NCBI RefSeq assembly: GCF_015594545.1
Contig: NZ_JADIIO010000001.1
Span: 1,488,001-1,552,000, forward strand
Reading direction: 5' to 3'
Origin: Staphylococcus durrellii
GTDB taxonomy: Bacteria; Bacillota; Bacilli; Staphylococcales; Staphylococcaceae
DNA length: 64,000 nt
A program made the position numbers and the translations under genes. Below the pieces are notes generated by a model that searched no databases, had not been told where the DNA came from, and was given only the letters and a program-made list of their open reading frames with translations. Positions 49,329 through 60,008 of this stretch are shown in pieces (position 1 is the stretch's first letter; each line of letters opens with the position of its first letter).

Positions 49329-50612
49329 TTATAAGAAATAGCGTTGAATATCATTCCATGTTACTAAGACCATGATAATAAGAACGAAAATAGCCCCTAC
49401 TGCAATAATTGCTGATTCAACTTTTTTATTTACTGGTTTTCTAAATATTGCCTCATATATAACAAATAATATACGTCCGCCATCTAATGCAGGAATCGGT
49501 AATAAGTTCATTAATCCTAAGTTAACACTCAATAAAGCCGTCCAACTAATTAAGTTTATAATACCAGTTTTAACAACTGCATCGACATTATGATAAATAC
49601 CGACAGGACCATTTAACATATCAAACGAGAATTGCCCAGTGAAAATACTAGCAATCATACCAACAATTGCTGTAAATATAAATTTACCTGCATGAAGCGT
49701 TTGTTCAAAACCACTTACTAATGGTTTAAATGCACTATGTTCGTTTTTAGGTTGAAAACCTAATATATATGAAGTTTGAGTCTTTGTTTTTGTTAGCTTT
49801 TGTTCATACTTTTTAGGCGTAACGTCAACTGTTTTAGTTTTACCATCACGTTTAATCGTCACTTTTGTTTTGTTGTCTTTAATTTTATTTAACTCGCCAT
49901 TGATTTGTTGCTTATCATTAATTTTTTGATCACCGATTTTTACGATTTTGTCTCCTGTTTGTAGTCCAGCTTTCTGTGCTGGATAATTATCAGCAACCTG
50001 ACCAATCGTCGTAGTTGGTGTTCCTTGATAATATGCTAAACCAATAAAGAGAACTAAAGTCAGTAAGAAGTTAAATAATGGACCAGCAAACAATGTTAAA
50101 AACTTTTGGTAAGGTTTTTTATAAGTGAATTGTCTATTTTTAGGTGCAATTTGAATTAGACTTCCATTTTCTACAAAGTATGCTTTATGGGCAATAGCAT
50201 AATGATGTCTTTCCTCATCTGAAGCAACACCCTCAATAAATAAACCCTCTTTAAAGTCACATTGTTTTACTTCGATAGCCTCGATTTGTTGAAATTTATG
50301 TTGATCATCTAAAATAATATGCGTAATTTCATTTTGATTATTTAATTTAATTTTGACATGCATGCCTGGTTTAACTGGTGGCTCTTCTAAACCATCGCCA
50401 GCCATACGCACGTATCCACCTACAGGTAATAAGCGAATTGTGTAGAGCGTCTCATTCTTTCTAAAACTAAAAATTTTAGGACCCATACCTATCGCAAATT
50501 CCGGACACATGATTCCTGCGCGTTTAGCGAAAAACATATGTCCATACTCATGTACAGATACTAGTACGCCAAAGACAATAATAAAAGCAAATATTGTTAC
50601 TAAGAAGCTCAA
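49329..50612 (-). CDS. rseP: RIP metalloprotease RseP
   Basis: RseP is a site-2-type membrane protease that cuts signalling proteins and leftover signal peptides; in Firmicutes it is also called YluC/Eep. The 427-residue product has the zinc motif HEYGH (residues 21-25) in the first helix, a PDZ domain ([20 protein letters not shown] near 205), the LDG motif in [12 protein letters not shown], and four membrane helices. The start is TTG at 50612 behind GAGGTG. In species with the MEP pathway dxr would lie just before it; here only a 310-base non-coding gap separates it from cdsA. Confidence 0.95.
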   Translation of the reverse strand: MSFLVTIFAFIIVFGVLVSVHEYGHMFFAKRAGIMCPEFAIGMGPKIFSFRKNETLYTIRLLPVGGYVRMAGDGLEEPPVKPGMHVKIKLNNQNEITHIILDDQHKFQQIEAIEVKQCDFKEGLFIEGVASDEERHHYAIAHKAYFVENGSLIQIAPKNRQFTYKKPYQKFLTLFAGPLFNFLLTLVLFIGLAYYQGTPTTTIGQVADNYPAQKAGLQTGDKIVKIGDQKINDKQQINGELNKIKDNKTKVTIKRDGKTKTVDVTPKKYEQKLTKTKTQTSYILGFQPKNEHSAFKPLVSGFEQTLHAGKFIFTAIVGMIASIFTGQFSFDMLNGPVGIYHNVDAVVKTGIINLISWTALLSVNLGLMNLLPIPALDGGRILFVIYEAIFRKPVNKKVESAIIAVGAIFVLIIMVLVTWNDIQRYFL

Positions 50613-50645
50613 TTATATACACCTCGTGTTTGATTAATTTAGTCG

Positions 50646-50729
50646 CATAAAATGTAAAAGTCAGTTGTTAAGATTAACAATAGTTATATTGTTAAAACGA
50701 GTCACTTATTTCTTTTACATCTTATTATG
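50646..50729 (-). other. Long inverted repeat in the rseP leader region
   Basis: CATAAAATGTAAAAG (50646-50660) can pair with CTTTTACATCTTATTATG (50712-50729), and the loop contains TTGTTAA/TTAACAA. It lies 35-115 bases upstream of rseP. It might be a leader structure; no known riboswitch class fits. The rest of the gap to cdsA holds the cdsA terminator only. Confidence 0.4.
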
Positions 50730-50779
50730 TGTTTGCAGCATTCCATTAGTGTTATTAAGGTTAATTTATTTAAGCTTGT

Positions 50780-50843
50780 GAAAAGGAGTTAAGAAATAAA
50801 TAACCACTCAAATGATGTAGTTATTTTACCTCATTAACTCCTA
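50780..50843 (-). terminator. cdsA terminator
   Basis: AGGAGTTAA and TTAACTCCT form the outer stem, with TAAATAAC and GTTATTTT as an inner stem. On the minus strand it is followed by TTTTCACAAG. It lies about 80 bases after the cdsA stop. Confidence 0.7.
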
Positions 50844-50921
50844 CTCGACAACTTTATTCCATTATACAATCGTGAAGCATTTTTGTATGTTCATGCTGGT
50901 AGTAATAAATTGGTCACATAA

Positions 50922-51704
50922 TTACATTTGAATGAGTAAAATATTAACCAAAGGTAATACAAACATGAAGCTATCAAAGCGATCCAATATACCACCATGT
51001 CCAGGCAGTATTCTGCCAGAGTCTTTAACACCAAAATGACGTTTAAAACCTGACTCCACCAAATCACCAAGTTGACCAAATGCACTTAATACTACTGTCC
51101 AAATTAGTAATAACCAAACAGCGATATTAAAGTCGACAAAGAACAACATAATAATTGGTACTAATAAACTACAAATTAGTCCACCAATAAAGCCTTCTAT
51201 AGTTTTATTAGGGCTAATAACTGGCCATAATTTGTGTTTTCCTATTAAACGCCCGAAAATATACGCTCCTGTATCTGTTAACCATACTACTAGAAAAGCA
51301 TATAAGATATAGTGTAAACCTTCAGAACGTGTTGCATATAAATACATAAAACCAATACCTACATAAGCAACAGCCATTAAACAAAAGGCGGCATCCATAA
51401 AACTAAATCTATTTTTAGATAATACGGTATAACTTAATAATATAAAGCTAATGGCTATTAGAGATTTAAGTTGAAAATCATCTACCCATGCACCAGCGTC
51501 TTGAGGCAACATGATAATCAATATACCAAGTGCAGAAATAAGTCCAGGAACTGACATAAACTTAATCATGTTCATATTTAACAATTCTTTCAAGCCAATA
51601 AAGGCAAGCAAATATGAAAATAGCATTAGTATTAATCCGCCCTTAAGTAATATGGGAAGGAAGATAATCAGAGCTATTATTGCAGTTAAAGTTCTAACTT
51701 TCAT
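50922..51704 (-). CDS. cdsA: Phosphatidate cytidylyltransferase
   Basis: CdsA makes CDP-diacylglycerol from phosphatidic acid and CTP, feeding PgsA. The 260-residue membrane protein has about eight helices and the family signature [20 protein letters not shown] then GILDRFDS near the C-terminus. ATG at 51704 follows AGGAGA. It is 15 bases after uppS and is the last gene of this unit, which carries the terminator at 50780-50843. Confidence 0.97.
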   Translation of the reverse strand: MKVRTLTAIIALIIFLPILLKGGLILMLFSYLLAFIGLKELLNMNMIKFMSVPGLISALGILIIMLPQDAGAWVDDFQLKSLIAISFILLSYTVLSKNRFSFMDAAFCLMAVAYVGIGFMYLYATRSEGLHYILYAFLVVWLTDTGAYIFGRLIGKHKLWPVISPNKTIEGFIGGLICSLLVPIIMLFFVDFNIAVWLLLIWTVVLSAFGQLGDLVESGFKRHFGVKDSGRILPGHGGILDRFDSFMFVLPLVNILLIQM

Positions 51705-51719
51705 ACTATTCTCCTAACT

Positions 51720-52484
51720 TTATAGCCCGCCAAAACGTCGCTGGCGTGACTGATAAATTTTTATACATTTTGTTAGTTCATCTTTATCAAAATCAGGCCA
51801 AAATTTTTCATTAAAGATAAATTCACTATATGAAACTTGCCAAATTAAGAAATTACTAATGCGTTGCTCTCCCGAAGTTCTTATCAATAAATCTGGATCA
51901 GGATAATTATGAGTGAATAAATGTTCCGATATTAGACTTTCATCAATTTTTTCAGAACTTGCACCCTCAGCTAATAACTCTTCATAGAGAGATCTTACAC
52001 TATGTACAATTTCTGCACGACCACCATAATTAATCGCAAAAATTAATTTCATACCTGTATTATTTTGAGTATCAGCCTTCGCTTTTGCTATAGCCTTAAG
52101 TGTAGACTTAGGTAAATTATCTAAAATACCTATCGTTTCAACTTTAACATTATTTTCAATAAGTTCGGGTAAAAATGTTTTTAAAAAATTAACCGGTAAA
52201 CTCATGATATAATTTACTTCATTTTCAGGTCTCGACCAATTTTCAGTAGAAAATGCATAAAGTGTTAAATATTTTAATCCCATATCGCTCGCAGCTTTAG
52301 TGATTGTTTTTACGGTTTGCATACCTTGATAATGACCTTTTATTCTCGGCAGTTTTCTTTGTTTTGCCCAGCGACCATTGCCATCCATTATGATTGCAAC
52401 ATGTTGAGGTATGTTATGTATATCCAAATCATTTTTTTCTTGATTAGAAGGTGTTTTATTCTTCTTTTTAAGGTTTTTAAACAT
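51720..52484 (-). CDS. uppS: Undecaprenyl diphosphate synthase
   Basis: UppS builds the C55 carrier lipid for peptidoglycan and teichoic acid. The 254-residue product, from ATG at 52484, has the cis-prenyltransferase motifs IIMDGNGRWAK (Asp near residue 30) and SGEQRISNFLIWQVSYSEF. The start is fixed by GGAGG with 7 bases of spacing, and the longer frame to 52508 has no such site. It precedes cdsA and is separated from frr by a strong terminator. Confidence 0.97.
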   Translation of the reverse strand: MFKNLKKKNKTPSNQEKNDLDIHNIPQHVAIIMDGNGRWAKQRKLPRIKGHYQGMQTVKTITKAASDMGLKYLTLYAFSTENWSRPENEVNYIMSLPVNFLKTFLPELIENNVKVETIGILDNLPKSTLKAIAKAKADTQNNTGMKLIFAINYGGRAEIVHSVRSLYEELLAEGASSEKIDESLISEHLFTHNYPDPDLLIRTSGEQRISNFLIWQVSYSEFIFNEKFWPDFDKDELTKCIKIYQSRQRRFGGL

Positions 52485-52579
52485 GGTATTTCCTCCGAGC
52501 ATGATCATCTCTGTATATTATAATAGGTTCATTATACAATTATCTACCATTTTACCATACTAAATCTGTACATTACATA

Positions 52580-52619
52580 AACAAAGAAAAAACTGTACCA
52601 AAGTCTTATTTGATACAGT
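52580..52619 (-). terminator. frr terminator
   Basis: ACTGTACCAAA and TTTGATACAGT form an 11-base stem with one mismatch, followed on the minus strand by TTTTTTCTTTGTTT. It ends the pyrH-frr unit. Confidence 0.92.
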
Positions 52620-52743
52620 CCATATCATCATAAAAAACTAATTACTTTAACACAAGCTTTAATACCTCATATTAACAAATATGTTAGTCTCAATAAAAAC
52701 GTCATGAAATGTACAAATTACTTATAGCACAGTCTTACCATCA

Positions 52744-53298
52744 TTATACTGATAAAATATCTTGTTCTTTTTCCTCAAGTAAATTATCGATTTCCTTAAT
52801 AGAATCGTCAGTAAGTTTTTGTATATCATCCGTTTGTGATCTTAAGTCATCTTCAGTAATGTTTCCGTCTTTTTCTTGTTTTTTCAACGCATCATTACTG
52901 TCACGACGAACATTTCTTACTGCTACTTTAGCATTTTCACTAATTTTTTTAACTTCTTTAACTAGTTCTTTACGACGTTCTTCTGTAAGCGCAGGAACAG
53001 CAATTCTAATCACTTCTCCATCACTTGAAGGATTTACACCTAAGTTAGCTGCATTAATTGCTTTTTCAATATTTCCAACAGAGCTTTTATCGTATGGAGA
53101 TATTACTAATAAACGAGCTTCAGGAACATTGATACTTGCTAATTGTTGCACAGGAGTAGGTGCACCGTAGTAATCAACAGTAACTCCATTTAATAGATTT
53201 GAATTAGCACGACCAGCACTAATGTTTGCTAATTCTCTTGAAAAATTATCGATAGATTTTTTCATTTTACTCTTCGTATCATTAATTATGTCACTCAT
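52744..53298 (-). CDS. frr: Ribosome recycling factor
   Basis: RRF splits post-termination ribosomes with EF-G. The 184-residue product has the tRNA-like helical bundle signature ([39 protein letters not shown]). ATG at 53298 is 15 bases after pyrH. The gene ends before a strong terminator. Confidence 0.98.
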   Translation of the reverse strand: MSDIINDTKSKMKKSIDNFSRELANISAGRANSNLLNGVTVDYYGAPTPVQQLASINVPEARLLVISPYDKSSVGNIEKAINAANLGVNPSSDGEVIRIAVPALTEERRKELVKEVKKISENAKVAVRNVRRDSNDALKKQEKDGNITEDDLRSQTDDIQKLTDDSIKEIDNLLEEKEQDILSV

Positions 53299-53313
53299 AT
53301 TTTACACCTCTAA

Positions 53314-54036
53314 TTATTTAGTAATTAACGTACCTATTTTTTCACCCATCACTGCACGTTTAATATTTCCTTCTTCCATAATCGAGAATACATTTAAAGG
53401 AATATTATTATCCATACAGAATGATGATGCAGTAGAATCCATTACTTGTAAACCTTCTTGTAACATTTGAATATGTGTTAAATGTTCATATTTTATTGCA
53501 TTTTCATCTACTTTAGGATCGGCAGAATAAACACCATCTACATTGTTTTTACCCATTAAGATAACATCTGCTTCAACTTCTGCTGCACGTAAAGCAGCTG
53601 TAGTATCTGTAGAGAAATATGGGTTACCAATACCAGCAGCAAAAATAACTACTCTTTTCTTCTCTAAATGTCTAATCGCACGACGTCTTATATAAGGTTC
53701 TGCCACTTGTTTCATTTCAATTGAAGTTAAGACACGTGTATCACAATCCAGTTGTTCTAAGCTATCTTGTAATGCCAATGCATTCATTACAGTTGCTAAC
53801 ATACCCATGTAATCAGCAGTACCACGGTCCATACCTAAATCAGCACCTGTTTTACCTCTCCAAATATTGCCACCGCCAACAATTACAGCAATTTCACAAT
53901 CCATTTTTGCAACTTCAGCTACTTGTTTAGCAACACTTTTAATAATGATAGGGTTTATACCACTACCTTTATCTCCTGCAAGTGCCTCGCCACTTAATTT
54001 TAAAACAACACGTTTGAATTTTGAAGTATCAGCCAT
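53314..54036 (-). CDS. pyrH: Uridylate kinase
   Basis: PyrH phosphorylates UMP to UDP; the bacterial enzyme is an amino-acid-kinase-fold hexamer with allosteric regulation by GTP and UTP. The start is ATG at 54036 (240 residues, [16 protein letters not shown]) behind AGAGGAT; the frame is open to 54090 but has no further site and overlaps the tsf terminator. Motifs: [32 protein letters not shown]. First gene of pyrH-frr. Confidence 0.97.
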   Translation of the reverse strand: MADTSKFKRVVLKLSGEALAGDKGSGINPIIIKSVAKQVAEVAKMDCEIAVIVGGGNIWRGKTGADLGMDRGTADYMGMLATVMNALALQDSLEQLDCDTRVLTSIEMKQVAEPYIRRRAIRHLEKKRVVIFAAGIGNPYFSTDTTAALRAAEVEADVILMGKNNVDGVYSADPKVDENAIKYEHLTHIQMLQEGLQVMDSTASSFCMDNNIPLNVFSIMEEGNIKRAVMGEKIGTLITK

Positions 54037-54079
54037 CGTCTTATCCTCTCTATTGAAAATATATGTAAATGATACAAGT

Positions 54080-54150
54080 AAAGAAGACACGTTAGTTGGA
54101 CCTATACAAAAGTTTATCTTTTATACTGAGGCACAAAAGGTGTCTTCTTT
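54080..54150 (-). terminator. tsf terminator
   Basis: AAGAAGACAC (54081-54090) and GTGTCTTCTT (54140-54149) form the closing stem of a long hairpin. It lies about 25 bases after the tsf stop and ends about 45 bases before the pyrH start. Confidence 0.7.
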
Positions 54151-54172
54151 CTTGTTCAACACTTATGAAAAA

Positions 54173-55051
54173 TTATTTCATTTGTCCTTTAACTTCATCA
54201 GCGAAGTTTTCTTCGCGTTTCTCCATACCTTCGCCTACTTCATAGCGTACGAAGTCAACAAGTTTTCCACCTTTAGATTTTAAATAAGCTTCAACTGTTT
54301 GATCTGGATCTTTAACAAAGTTTTGGTCAACTGCACAAATTTCTTGTAAATATTTACGTAAACGACCTTCTACCATTTTTTCAACGATATTTTCTGGTTT
54401 ACCTTCATTTAATGCTTGTTGTTTAAGTACTTCTTTTTCGTGAGCAATTTCTTCATCATTTACTTGGTCTGAAGAAACATATTTAGGGTTAATTGCTGCG
54501 ATATGCATAGCAACGTCTTTAGCTGCTTCTTCATCTGTAGTACCTTCAACAACAGATAGCACACCAATACGTCCACCCATATGTTTATAAATACCAAAAG
54601 CGTCGTTATCTGTTTTAGTTCTAACTGCAAAACGACGGATGCTTAATTTTTCACCAATTGTAGCAATTGATTCTTTCATACGTTCATCGACAGTTTTACC
54701 ATCAGCTAATTTAGTTTCCAATAATTCTTCTACTGAATTTACTTTAGTTTCAAGAACCTGAATCGCAATTTCTTTAACTAATTCTTGGAAACCTTCGTTA
54801 CGCGCAACGAAGTCAGTTTCTGAGTTGATTTCTACGATTGCTGCGTCATTTCCTATTTGTTCTGCATGTACTAAACCTTCTGCTGCAATACGGTCTGCTT
54901 TTTTAGCAGCTTTTGAAATACCTTTTTCACGTAGATAATCGATTGCTTTATCGATGTCACCATCTGTCTCAGTTAACGCTTTTTTACAATCCATCATACC
55001 AGCGCCAGTTTTTTCACGTAATTCTTTAACAAGTTTAGCTGAAATTGCCAT
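54173..55051 (-). CDS. tsf: Elongation factor Ts
   Basis: EF-Ts recycles EF-Tu by exchanging GDP for GTP. The 292-residue product starts with the UBA-like N-terminal domain ([20 protein letters not shown]), has the conserved [10 protein letters not shown] (near 80) and the core and subdomain dimer regions. ATG at 55051 follows AGGAGG. It follows rpsB by 90 bases, with a terminator hairpin in between, the usual rpsB-tsf pair. Confidence 0.98.
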   Translation of the reverse strand: MAISAKLVKELREKTGAGMMDCKKALTETDGDIDKAIDYLREKGISKAAKKADRIAAEGLVHAEQIGNDAAIVEINSETDFVARNEGFQELVKEIAIQVLETKVNSVEELLETKLADGKTVDERMKESIATIGEKLSIRRFAVRTKTDNDAFGIYKHMGGRIGVLSVVEGTTDEEAAKDVAMHIAAINPKYVSSDQVNDEEIAHEKEVLKQQALNEGKPENIVEKMVEGRLRKYLQEICAVDQNFVKDPDQTVEAYLKSKGGKLVDFVRYEVGEGMEKREENFADEVKGQMK

Positions 55052-55092
55052 TTAATATTCCTCCATTATTCCATAAATTTATTATTTATTTT

Positions 55093-55125
55093 AAAAAAGA
55101 GTGATAAGCCTCATTATCTTATCAC
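55093..55125 (-). terminator. Hairpin with U-tract between rpsB and tsf
   Basis: GTGATAAG (55101-55108) and CTTATCAC (55118-55125) form an 8-base stem. On the minus strand it is followed by TCTTTTTTAAAA, a good U-tract. It probably lowers tsf expression relative to rpsB, as both genes are normally one operon. Confidence 0.8.
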
Positions 55126-55141
55126 CCATTTTACATTATTC

Positions 55142-55936
55142 TTAGTTTGATTCAACAGAAGTGTTTTCTTCAGTTGATGCTGATTCAGTAGCTTCAGTTT
55201 CAGTTGATTCTTCAAGATTAATGTTTTGTTCTGCTGCTACTTCTTCATTAGATACACCTTGTTGACCTTCTAAGACTGCGTCTGCCATTTTACCAGTTAA
55301 CAATTTAACTGCACGAATAGCGTCATCGTTTGCTGGGATAACGTAATCAATTTCATCAGGATCACAGTTTGTATCCACAATACCTACGATAGGGATGTTT
55401 AATTTACGTGCTTCAGCAATTGCGTTACGCTCTTTACGAGGGTCAACTACAAATAATGCTTGAGGCATCGTTTTCATATCACGAATACCGCCTAAGAATT
55501 TGATTAAACGGTCGTATTCTTTTTTAAGTTCTACAACTTCTTTTTTAGGTAATACTTCGAATAAGCCATCTTCTTCCATTTTTTCGATTTCAGAGATACG
55601 CTTGATACGTTTAGAGATTGTTTTGTAGTTAGTTAAGATTCCACCTAACCATCTTTGGTTAACATAAAATTGACCAGCACGTTCTGCTTCAGCTTTAACT
55701 GATTCTTGTGCTTGTTTTTTAGTACCAACAAATAAAACGCGTCCGCCATCTTCAGAAACTTGTTTAATGAAGTTATAAGCTTCTTCTACTTTTTTAACTG
55801 TTTTTTGTAGGTCGATAATATAGATACCATTTCTTTCAGTGAAAATGTATCTTTTCATTTTTGGGTTCCAACGGCGTGTTTGGTGACCGAAGTGAACACC
55901 TGCTTCTAGTAATTGTTTCATTGAAATTACTGCCAT
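55142..55936 (-). CDS. rpsB: 30S ribosomal protein S2
   Basis: S2 is one of the last proteins to join the 30S subunit. The 264-residue product has the Rossmann-like core ([56 protein letters not shown]) and an acidic, Ser/Thr/Glu-rich tail of about 35 residues that staphylococcal S2 proteins share. ATG at 55936 follows AGGAGG. A promoter and an approximately 115-base leader precede it. Confidence 0.98.
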   Translation of the reverse strand: MAVISMKQLLEAGVHFGHQTRRWNPKMKRYIFTERNGIYIIDLQKTVKKVEEAYNFIKQVSEDGGRVLFVGTKKQAQESVKAEAERAGQFYVNQRWLGGILTNYKTISKRIKRISEIEKMEEDGLFEVLPKKEVVELKKEYDRLIKFLGGIRDMKTMPQALFVVDPRKERNAIAEARKLNIPIVGIVDTNCDPDEIDYVIPANDDAIRAVKLLTGKMADAVLEGQQGVSNEEVAAEQNINLEESTETEATESASTEENTSVESN

Positions 55937-56057
55937 AATTAAATCCTCCTAATGGTTTTTTTACCTCCACAAAAAGCTCATATAAACACGAAATTAAAAT
56001 TTCGCACCCTTTATACTTCCACTCTTCGTGTGTGTATTGGCTCAATAGCCGTTTACT

Positions 56058-56086
56058 AATATACCACAATTATAGTGACTTCGCAA
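56058..56086 (-). promoter_or_regulatory. rpsB promoter (TTGCGA-17-TATATT)
   Basis: TTGCGA (56086-56081) and TATATT (56063-56058) on the minus strand are 17 bases apart. The leader of about 115 bases includes a small stem GCGAAATT/AATTTCGT just before the ribosome binding site, perhaps an S2 autoregulatory element. Confidence 0.75.
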
Positions 56087-56113
56087 TAAATTAATTTCAG
56101 TGAATTTTGTCAT

Positions 56114-56150
56114 AAAAAAAACGACAAGTCGAAATTTACTACTGTCGCTT
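56114..56150 (-). terminator. codY operon terminator
   Basis: CGACA (56122-56126) and TGTCG (56143-56147), extended by A and T runs on both sides, lie about 20 bases after the codY stop. The minus-strand T run is eight bases long. Confidence 0.85.
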
Positions 56151-56166
56151 TTTTACTATCTAAAGA

Positions 56167-56940
56167 TTATTTAATGTTGCTTAATTCATCAAGGAACTTT
56201 TCTTTTTTAACTTTAATAAATGTACCTTTCATGCCTAACGAACGAGATTCAATTACACCGGCACTTTCTAGCTTTCTAAGTGCGTTAACGATTACAGATC
56301 TTGTAATGCCAACTCTGTCTGCAACTTTTGAAGCAATAAGTAATCCTTCTTTACCACCTAGTTCTTCAAAGATATGATCAATAGCTTCACTTTCAGAATA
56401 TGAAAGTGAATTTATAGCCATATTAATTGCTGCTTTATCACGTGCTTCTTGTTCAACTTCATTATGTTTTTCACGTAAAATTTCCATTCCAATAACAGTT
56501 GCGGCATATTCACCTAGCACTAAATCATTTTCGGAAAAATCATCATGAACGCGTCCTAATACTAGAGTACCTAATCGTTCTCCCCCACCTAAGATAGGGA
56601 AAATTGTAGTTCTGCTATCTTTAAATAGTTCTTCATTTTCAGGTGGAAAAACTGTAAGAACGTCGCTAATTTCTATGTTAGATTGTGTTTCTTTGACATC
56701 CATAAGTTTTTCAGTGTATTCACTAGGAATGTGACGATTTTCTAGCATTTGAATAATACGCTGGTTTTTTAATAATTCATTTAAATTAGAGCCTAAAATT
56801 TTACCTTTTCTCGAAACGATAAAAACATTAGTCACGGTAACGCTACTAATAGTTTGGGCCACATCTTTAAAGTCTACAGCAATACCTTTATGCTTTTGTA
56901 ACAGTATATTTAATTCTCTTGTCTTTGATAATAAACTCAT
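56167..56940 (-). CDS. codY: GTP- and branched-chain-amino-acid-responsive repressor CodY
   Basis: CodY represses amino-acid uptake, biosynthesis and virulence genes while isoleucine/leucine/valine and GTP are plentiful. The 257-residue product has an N-terminal GAF domain (residues 1-155, with [13 protein letters not shown] and [10 protein letters not shown]) and a C-terminal winged helix ([20 protein letters not shown] followed by [12 protein letters not shown]). ATG at 56940 follows AAAGGAGAG. It closes the trmFO-xerC-hslV-hslU-codY operon. Targets lie elsewhere. Confidence 0.98.
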   Translation of the reverse strand: MSLLSKTRELNILLQKHKGIAVDFKDVAQTISSVTVTNVFIVSRKGKILGSNLNELLKNQRIIQMLENRHIPSEYTEKLMDVKETQSNIEISDVLTVFPPENEELFKDSRTTIFPILGGGERLGTLVLGRVHDDFSENDLVLGEYAATVIGMEILREKHNEVEQEARDKAAINMAINSLSYSESEAIDHIFEELGGKEGLLIASKVADRVGITRSVIVNALRKLESAGVIESRSLGMKGTFIKVKKEKFLDELSNIK

Positions 56941-56964
56941 TTTGTCTCTCCTTTATAGTTGATT

Positions 56965-58368
56965 TTATAATATAAATGCGCTTAGATCTTTGTTCATTGA
57001 TATTGATTTTAGTTTGTCATCGACATACTGTGGTGTAATGTCTACAACTGCGCTCGGCATATTAGGAGCTTCGTAAGATAAATCTTCTAGCATTTTTTCT
57101 AATATTGTGTGTAAACGTCTTGCACCTATATTATCAGTATCTTGGTTCACTTGGTATGCAATTTCTGCTAAACGTTTAACCGCATCATCAGTAAATTTAA
57201 CTGTGACGTCTTCAGTTAATAGTAGCGCTTCATACTGTTTTATTAGTGATAATTTTGGTTCTGTCAAAATGCTTACGAAATCTTCTACTGATAGACTTTC
57301 CAATTCGACACGAATTGGGAATCGTCCTTGAAGTTCTGGGATTAAGTCGCTTGGTTTAGATACATGGAAAGCACCTGCACCTATAAACAGCATATGTTCA
57401 GTATTTACAGTACCATATTTTGTTTGAACCATGCCACCTTCAACAATAGGTAGAATATCTCTTTGTACCCCTTGTCGCGAAACATCTTGACCAGAGTTTT
57501 GATTATTTGTTGCTACTTTATCAATTTCATCGATAAATATAATACCCATTTCTTCCGCAAGTTGAATTGCTTCTTGGTTAGCAGTCTCTTGGTCTATTAA
57601 CTCATCTGCAAATTCATCAGTTAATATTTTTCGAGCTGTTTTAACTGGAACCTCACGTTCAACTTTTTTCTTAGGCATTAATTGATTCATCATATCTTGC
57701 ATTTGTTGATTTTGATTCGTACCTAACATACCCATTGCGCCAGGATCTTGTTCAACTTTAATACGAACCTTTTCTTCTTCTAATTTACCAGCTAATAGTT
57801 GTTGTTTAATTTCTGAACGTTTAGTTTTAACTTCTTCAGTTGGTGCTTCCTCTTCCTCATCTTGATTTTGACCGAAGTTTGGCATATTGCCACCAAGTAT
57901 AGATTCTAATGGGTTAGAAGATTGATTTGCTTTTTTCTTCATACTTGGTACTAATAGTTTTACTAGTTTTTCATTTGCTTTTTTCTCAGCGTCATCTTTA
58001 ACTAAAACTTTTTTCTCTTCTTTAACTAATCTTACTGCTATATCAACTAAATCTCTAACCATGCTTTCAACATCGCGACCCACGTAACCTACTTCGGTAA
58101 ATTTAGTAGCTTCTACTTTAATAAAAGGGGCACCTACTATTTTAGCCATACGTCTTGCTATTTCTGTTTTACCAACGCCTGTAGGACCAATCATCAGTAT
58201 ATTCTTTGGTGCGATTTCTTGTTTTACTTCTTCAGATAACAAACTTCTTCTATATCTGTTTCTTAACGCAATCGCAACTTTACGCTTTGCGTCTGCTTGT
58301 CCGACAATATATTCGTTTAATTTTGAAACTATGTCCTTCGGCGTGAGTTTTATGCCATTTTCAACCAT
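56965..58368 (-). CDS. hslU: ATP-dependent protease ATPase subunit HslU (ClpY)
   Basis: HslU unfolds substrates and feeds them into HslV. The product is 467 residues from ATG at 58368, with the I-domain between residues 100 and 240 and Walker A GPTGVGKT at 61-68, Walker B IIFIDEID, and a C-terminal LSAFIL that inserts into HslV. The start is set by GGAGGG at a 10-base spacing; the frame opens six codons earlier but over that site. It lies 87 bases after hslV in the same operon. Confidence 0.96.
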   Translation of the reverse strand: MVENGIKLTPKDIVSKLNEYIVGQADAKRKVAIALRNRYRRSLLSEEVKQEIAPKNILMIGPTGVGKTEIARRMAKIVGAPFIKVEATKFTEVGYVGRDVESMVRDLVDIAVRLVKEEKKVLVKDDAEKKANEKLVKLLVPSMKKKANQSSNPLESILGGNMPNFGQNQDEEEEAPTEEVKTKRSEIKQQLLAGKLEEEKVRIKVEQDPGAMGMLGTNQNQQMQDMMNQLMPKKKVEREVPVKTARKILTDEFADELIDQETANQEAIQLAEEMGIIFIDEIDKVATNNQNSGQDVSRQGVQRDILPIVEGGMVQTKYGTVNTEHMLFIGAGAFHVSKPSDLIPELQGRFPIRVELESLSVEDFVSILTEPKLSLIKQYEALLLTEDVTVKFTDDAVKRLAEIAYQVNQDTDNIGARRLHTILEKMLEDLSYEAPNMPSAVVDITPQYVDDKLKSISMNKDLSAFIL

Positions 58369-58455
58369 AGTAATTATACCCTCCATCTCAAATACAATAA
58401 GCTATACATATTGATTTTTACTATAACAATTATAATCTATCTTTTAATTTGCTTT

Positions 58456-58998
58456 TTATAGTTCTTCTACAATAATTTGATCATTTGTAAATACGCAAAT
58501 ATCTGCCGCAACTTTTAAACTTTCGTACGCCATTTCTTTGGCGCTAAGATTTGTCGCATGCTTTTTTAATGCTCTGCCCGCACTCAAGGCGTAATTGCCT
58601 CCGGAACCTATAGCTATTAAGTTATCGTCAGGTGCAATAACTTCACCCGTACCACTAACAACTAGGATAGACGACTGATCCATAACGATTAACATTGCTT
58701 CCAGTTGACGTAGTTGTTTATCTCCGCGCCATTCTTGTGCTAGTTCCACTGCTGCGCGTTCTAGATTTCCACCAAACTGTTGTAATTTAGTTTCAAATTT
58801 TTCAAACAACGTGAAAGCATCGGCAACACTGCCCGCAAAACCAGCTAATACTTTACCCTCATACAACCTTCTTACTTTTCTCGCCGTTTGTTTCATAATT
58901 ACTTGTTCGCCCAAGGTAACTTGGCCATCTCCTGCCATCGCACAATGTCCATCATGTTGAACTGCAAATATTGTCGTTGCATGAATTGATGTACTCAT
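58456..58998 (-). CDS. hslV: ATP-dependent protease subunit HslV (ClpQ)
   Basis: HslV is the proteolytic chamber partner of HslU. From ATG at 58998 the protein is 180 residues ([20 protein letters not shown]). The active residue of the family is the mature N-terminal Thr of TTI; B. subtilis ClpQ instead is reported to use an N-terminal Ser after Met removal. Here the Thr is preceded by STSIHA, so either a propeptide is removed or Ser2 is used. Start: AAGGAG with 7 bases of spacing; it begins one base after the xerC stop. Core motif GDGQVTLG. Confidence 0.95.
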   Translation of the reverse strand: MSTSIHATTIFAVQHDGHCAMAGDGQVTLGEQVIMKQTARKVRRLYEGKVLAGFAGSVADAFTLFEKFETKLQQFGGNLERAAVELAQEWRGDKQLRQLEAMLIVMDQSSILVVSGTGEVIAPDDNLIAIGSGGNYALSAGRALKKHATNLSAKEMAYESLKVAADICVFTNDQIIVEEL

Positions 58999-58999
58999 T

Positions 59000-59890
59000 T
59001 TAATTCTCCTTTTTCGCACGTGGGTGTGCATTTAAATATACTTTTCTTAACTGTTCATTAGAAACGTGTGTATAGCGACCAGTAGTCGATAAATTCACAT
59101 GCCCTAACAATGATTGAACCGTTCTTAAATCTGCACCTTCATTTAACATATGAGTAGCAAATGTATGCCGTATTTTATGGGGATGAATATCAGTAACCCC
59201 AGATGTACGTTTAACTACATCATTTAATACAAACCGTACGCCTCTCTCAGTAATCGGGGCACCTTTCATATTAACTAATAAGAAATTGTGATTACTTTGT
59301 AACTTAGGTTTAAATTGTGACAAATACGCTTCGATACTTTGTTTACAAAATTCTCCAAATGGAATAAATCTTTCTTTATTACCCTTACCTAAAACTTTAA
59401 CTCCGGGAGATTTCATGTCTAAATCTTGTTCTTTGATATGAACTAATTCAGAAACACGTATACCAGTTGCATACAACAACTCTAATATCACTCTATCTCT
59501 TAATCCTTTTTTAGGATCTGTAGTTACCGTTTTAAATAAAGCTTCCATTTCTTCTTCGTAAAAAAAGTGAGGTAAATATTGTTCTTTTTTTGGATGAACT
59601 AGCTGAACAAATGGGTTAACAACATTTTCATCTTGAGTCATCCAATATTCATAAAAACTTCTCAGCGTAGAAATTTTACGAGAAACTGTCGTTCTTTTCA
59701 AGCTTTTCGAATATAAAAAACTTAAAAAGTTACGAGCGTCTTTATACTCAAATGACTTTAAATCTAAATGTTCCTGTTGTAAAAAGTCATTAAATTGATG
59801 CATATCATCGTAATAAGACTTTAGTGTATGATTAGAAAATTGACGTTCAACTTTGAGCATATATAGATACGCTTCTTGTATTTGTTCCAC
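59000..59890 (-). CDS. xerC: Tyrosine recombinase XerC
   Basis: XerC resolves chromosome dimers at dif together with XerD. The 296-residue product has an N-terminal SAM-like DNA-binding domain and the catalytic set Arg ([11 protein letters not shown]), Lys (KGNKERFIP), His-x2-Arg (HPHKIRHTF), His (LGHVNLS) and Tyr (TGRYTHV). The start is GTG at 59890 behind GGAGG, which is buried in a hairpin. It is followed by hslV with one base in between, in the conserved trmFO-xerC-hslV-hslU-codY order. Confidence 0.97.
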   Translation of the reverse strand: MEQIQEAYLYMLKVERQFSNHTLKSYYDDMHQFNDFLQQEHLDLKSFEYKDARNFLSFLYSKSLKRTTVSRKISTLRSFYEYWMTQDENVVNPFVQLVHPKKEQYLPHFFYEEEMEALFKTVTTDPKKGLRDRVILELLYATGIRVSELVHIKEQDLDMKSPGVKVLGKGNKERFIPFGEFCKQSIEAYLSQFKPKLQSNHNFLLVNMKGAPITERGVRFVLNDVVKRTSGVTDIHPHKIRHTFATHMLNEGADLRTVQSLLGHVNLSTTGRYTHVSNEQLRKVYLNAHPRAKKEN

Positions 59891-59897
59891 TAGAAAA

Positions 59898-59937
59898 CCC
59901 CTCCATCATTTTGCATTGTAGCACATTGTTGGAGGGG
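59898..59937 (-). promoter_or_regulatory. Hairpin containing the xerC ribosome binding site
   Basis: On the minus strand CCCCTCCA (59937-59930) pairs perfectly with TGGAGGGG (59905-59898) over a 24-base loop. The 3' arm contains the GGAGG Shine-Dalgarno of xerC, followed by TTTTCTA and the GTG start. The hairpin could hide the site from ribosomes and also, with its T-run, act as a weak terminator after trmFO. Confidence 0.7.
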
Positions 59938-60008
59938 ACTGCTAAAAATAACTATTAAATTGTGTTCAATTATCAAAATTTTCCGAAGAATAGTACTTCA
60001 CCTTTAAA

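Noticed and set aside
52709..53170. 153-residue plus-strand open frame opposite frr
   Set aside because: Antisense to a strongly conserved frr gene with Ser/Leu-rich composition typical of such shadows.
53867..54283. 138-residue plus-strand open frame opposite pyrH/tsf
   Set aside because: Crosses two real genes and the tsf terminator; no ribosome binding site.
55836..56069. 77-residue minus-strand frame overlapping the start of rpsB and its leader
   Set aside because: Out of frame with rpsB and runs through the leader; no translation signal.
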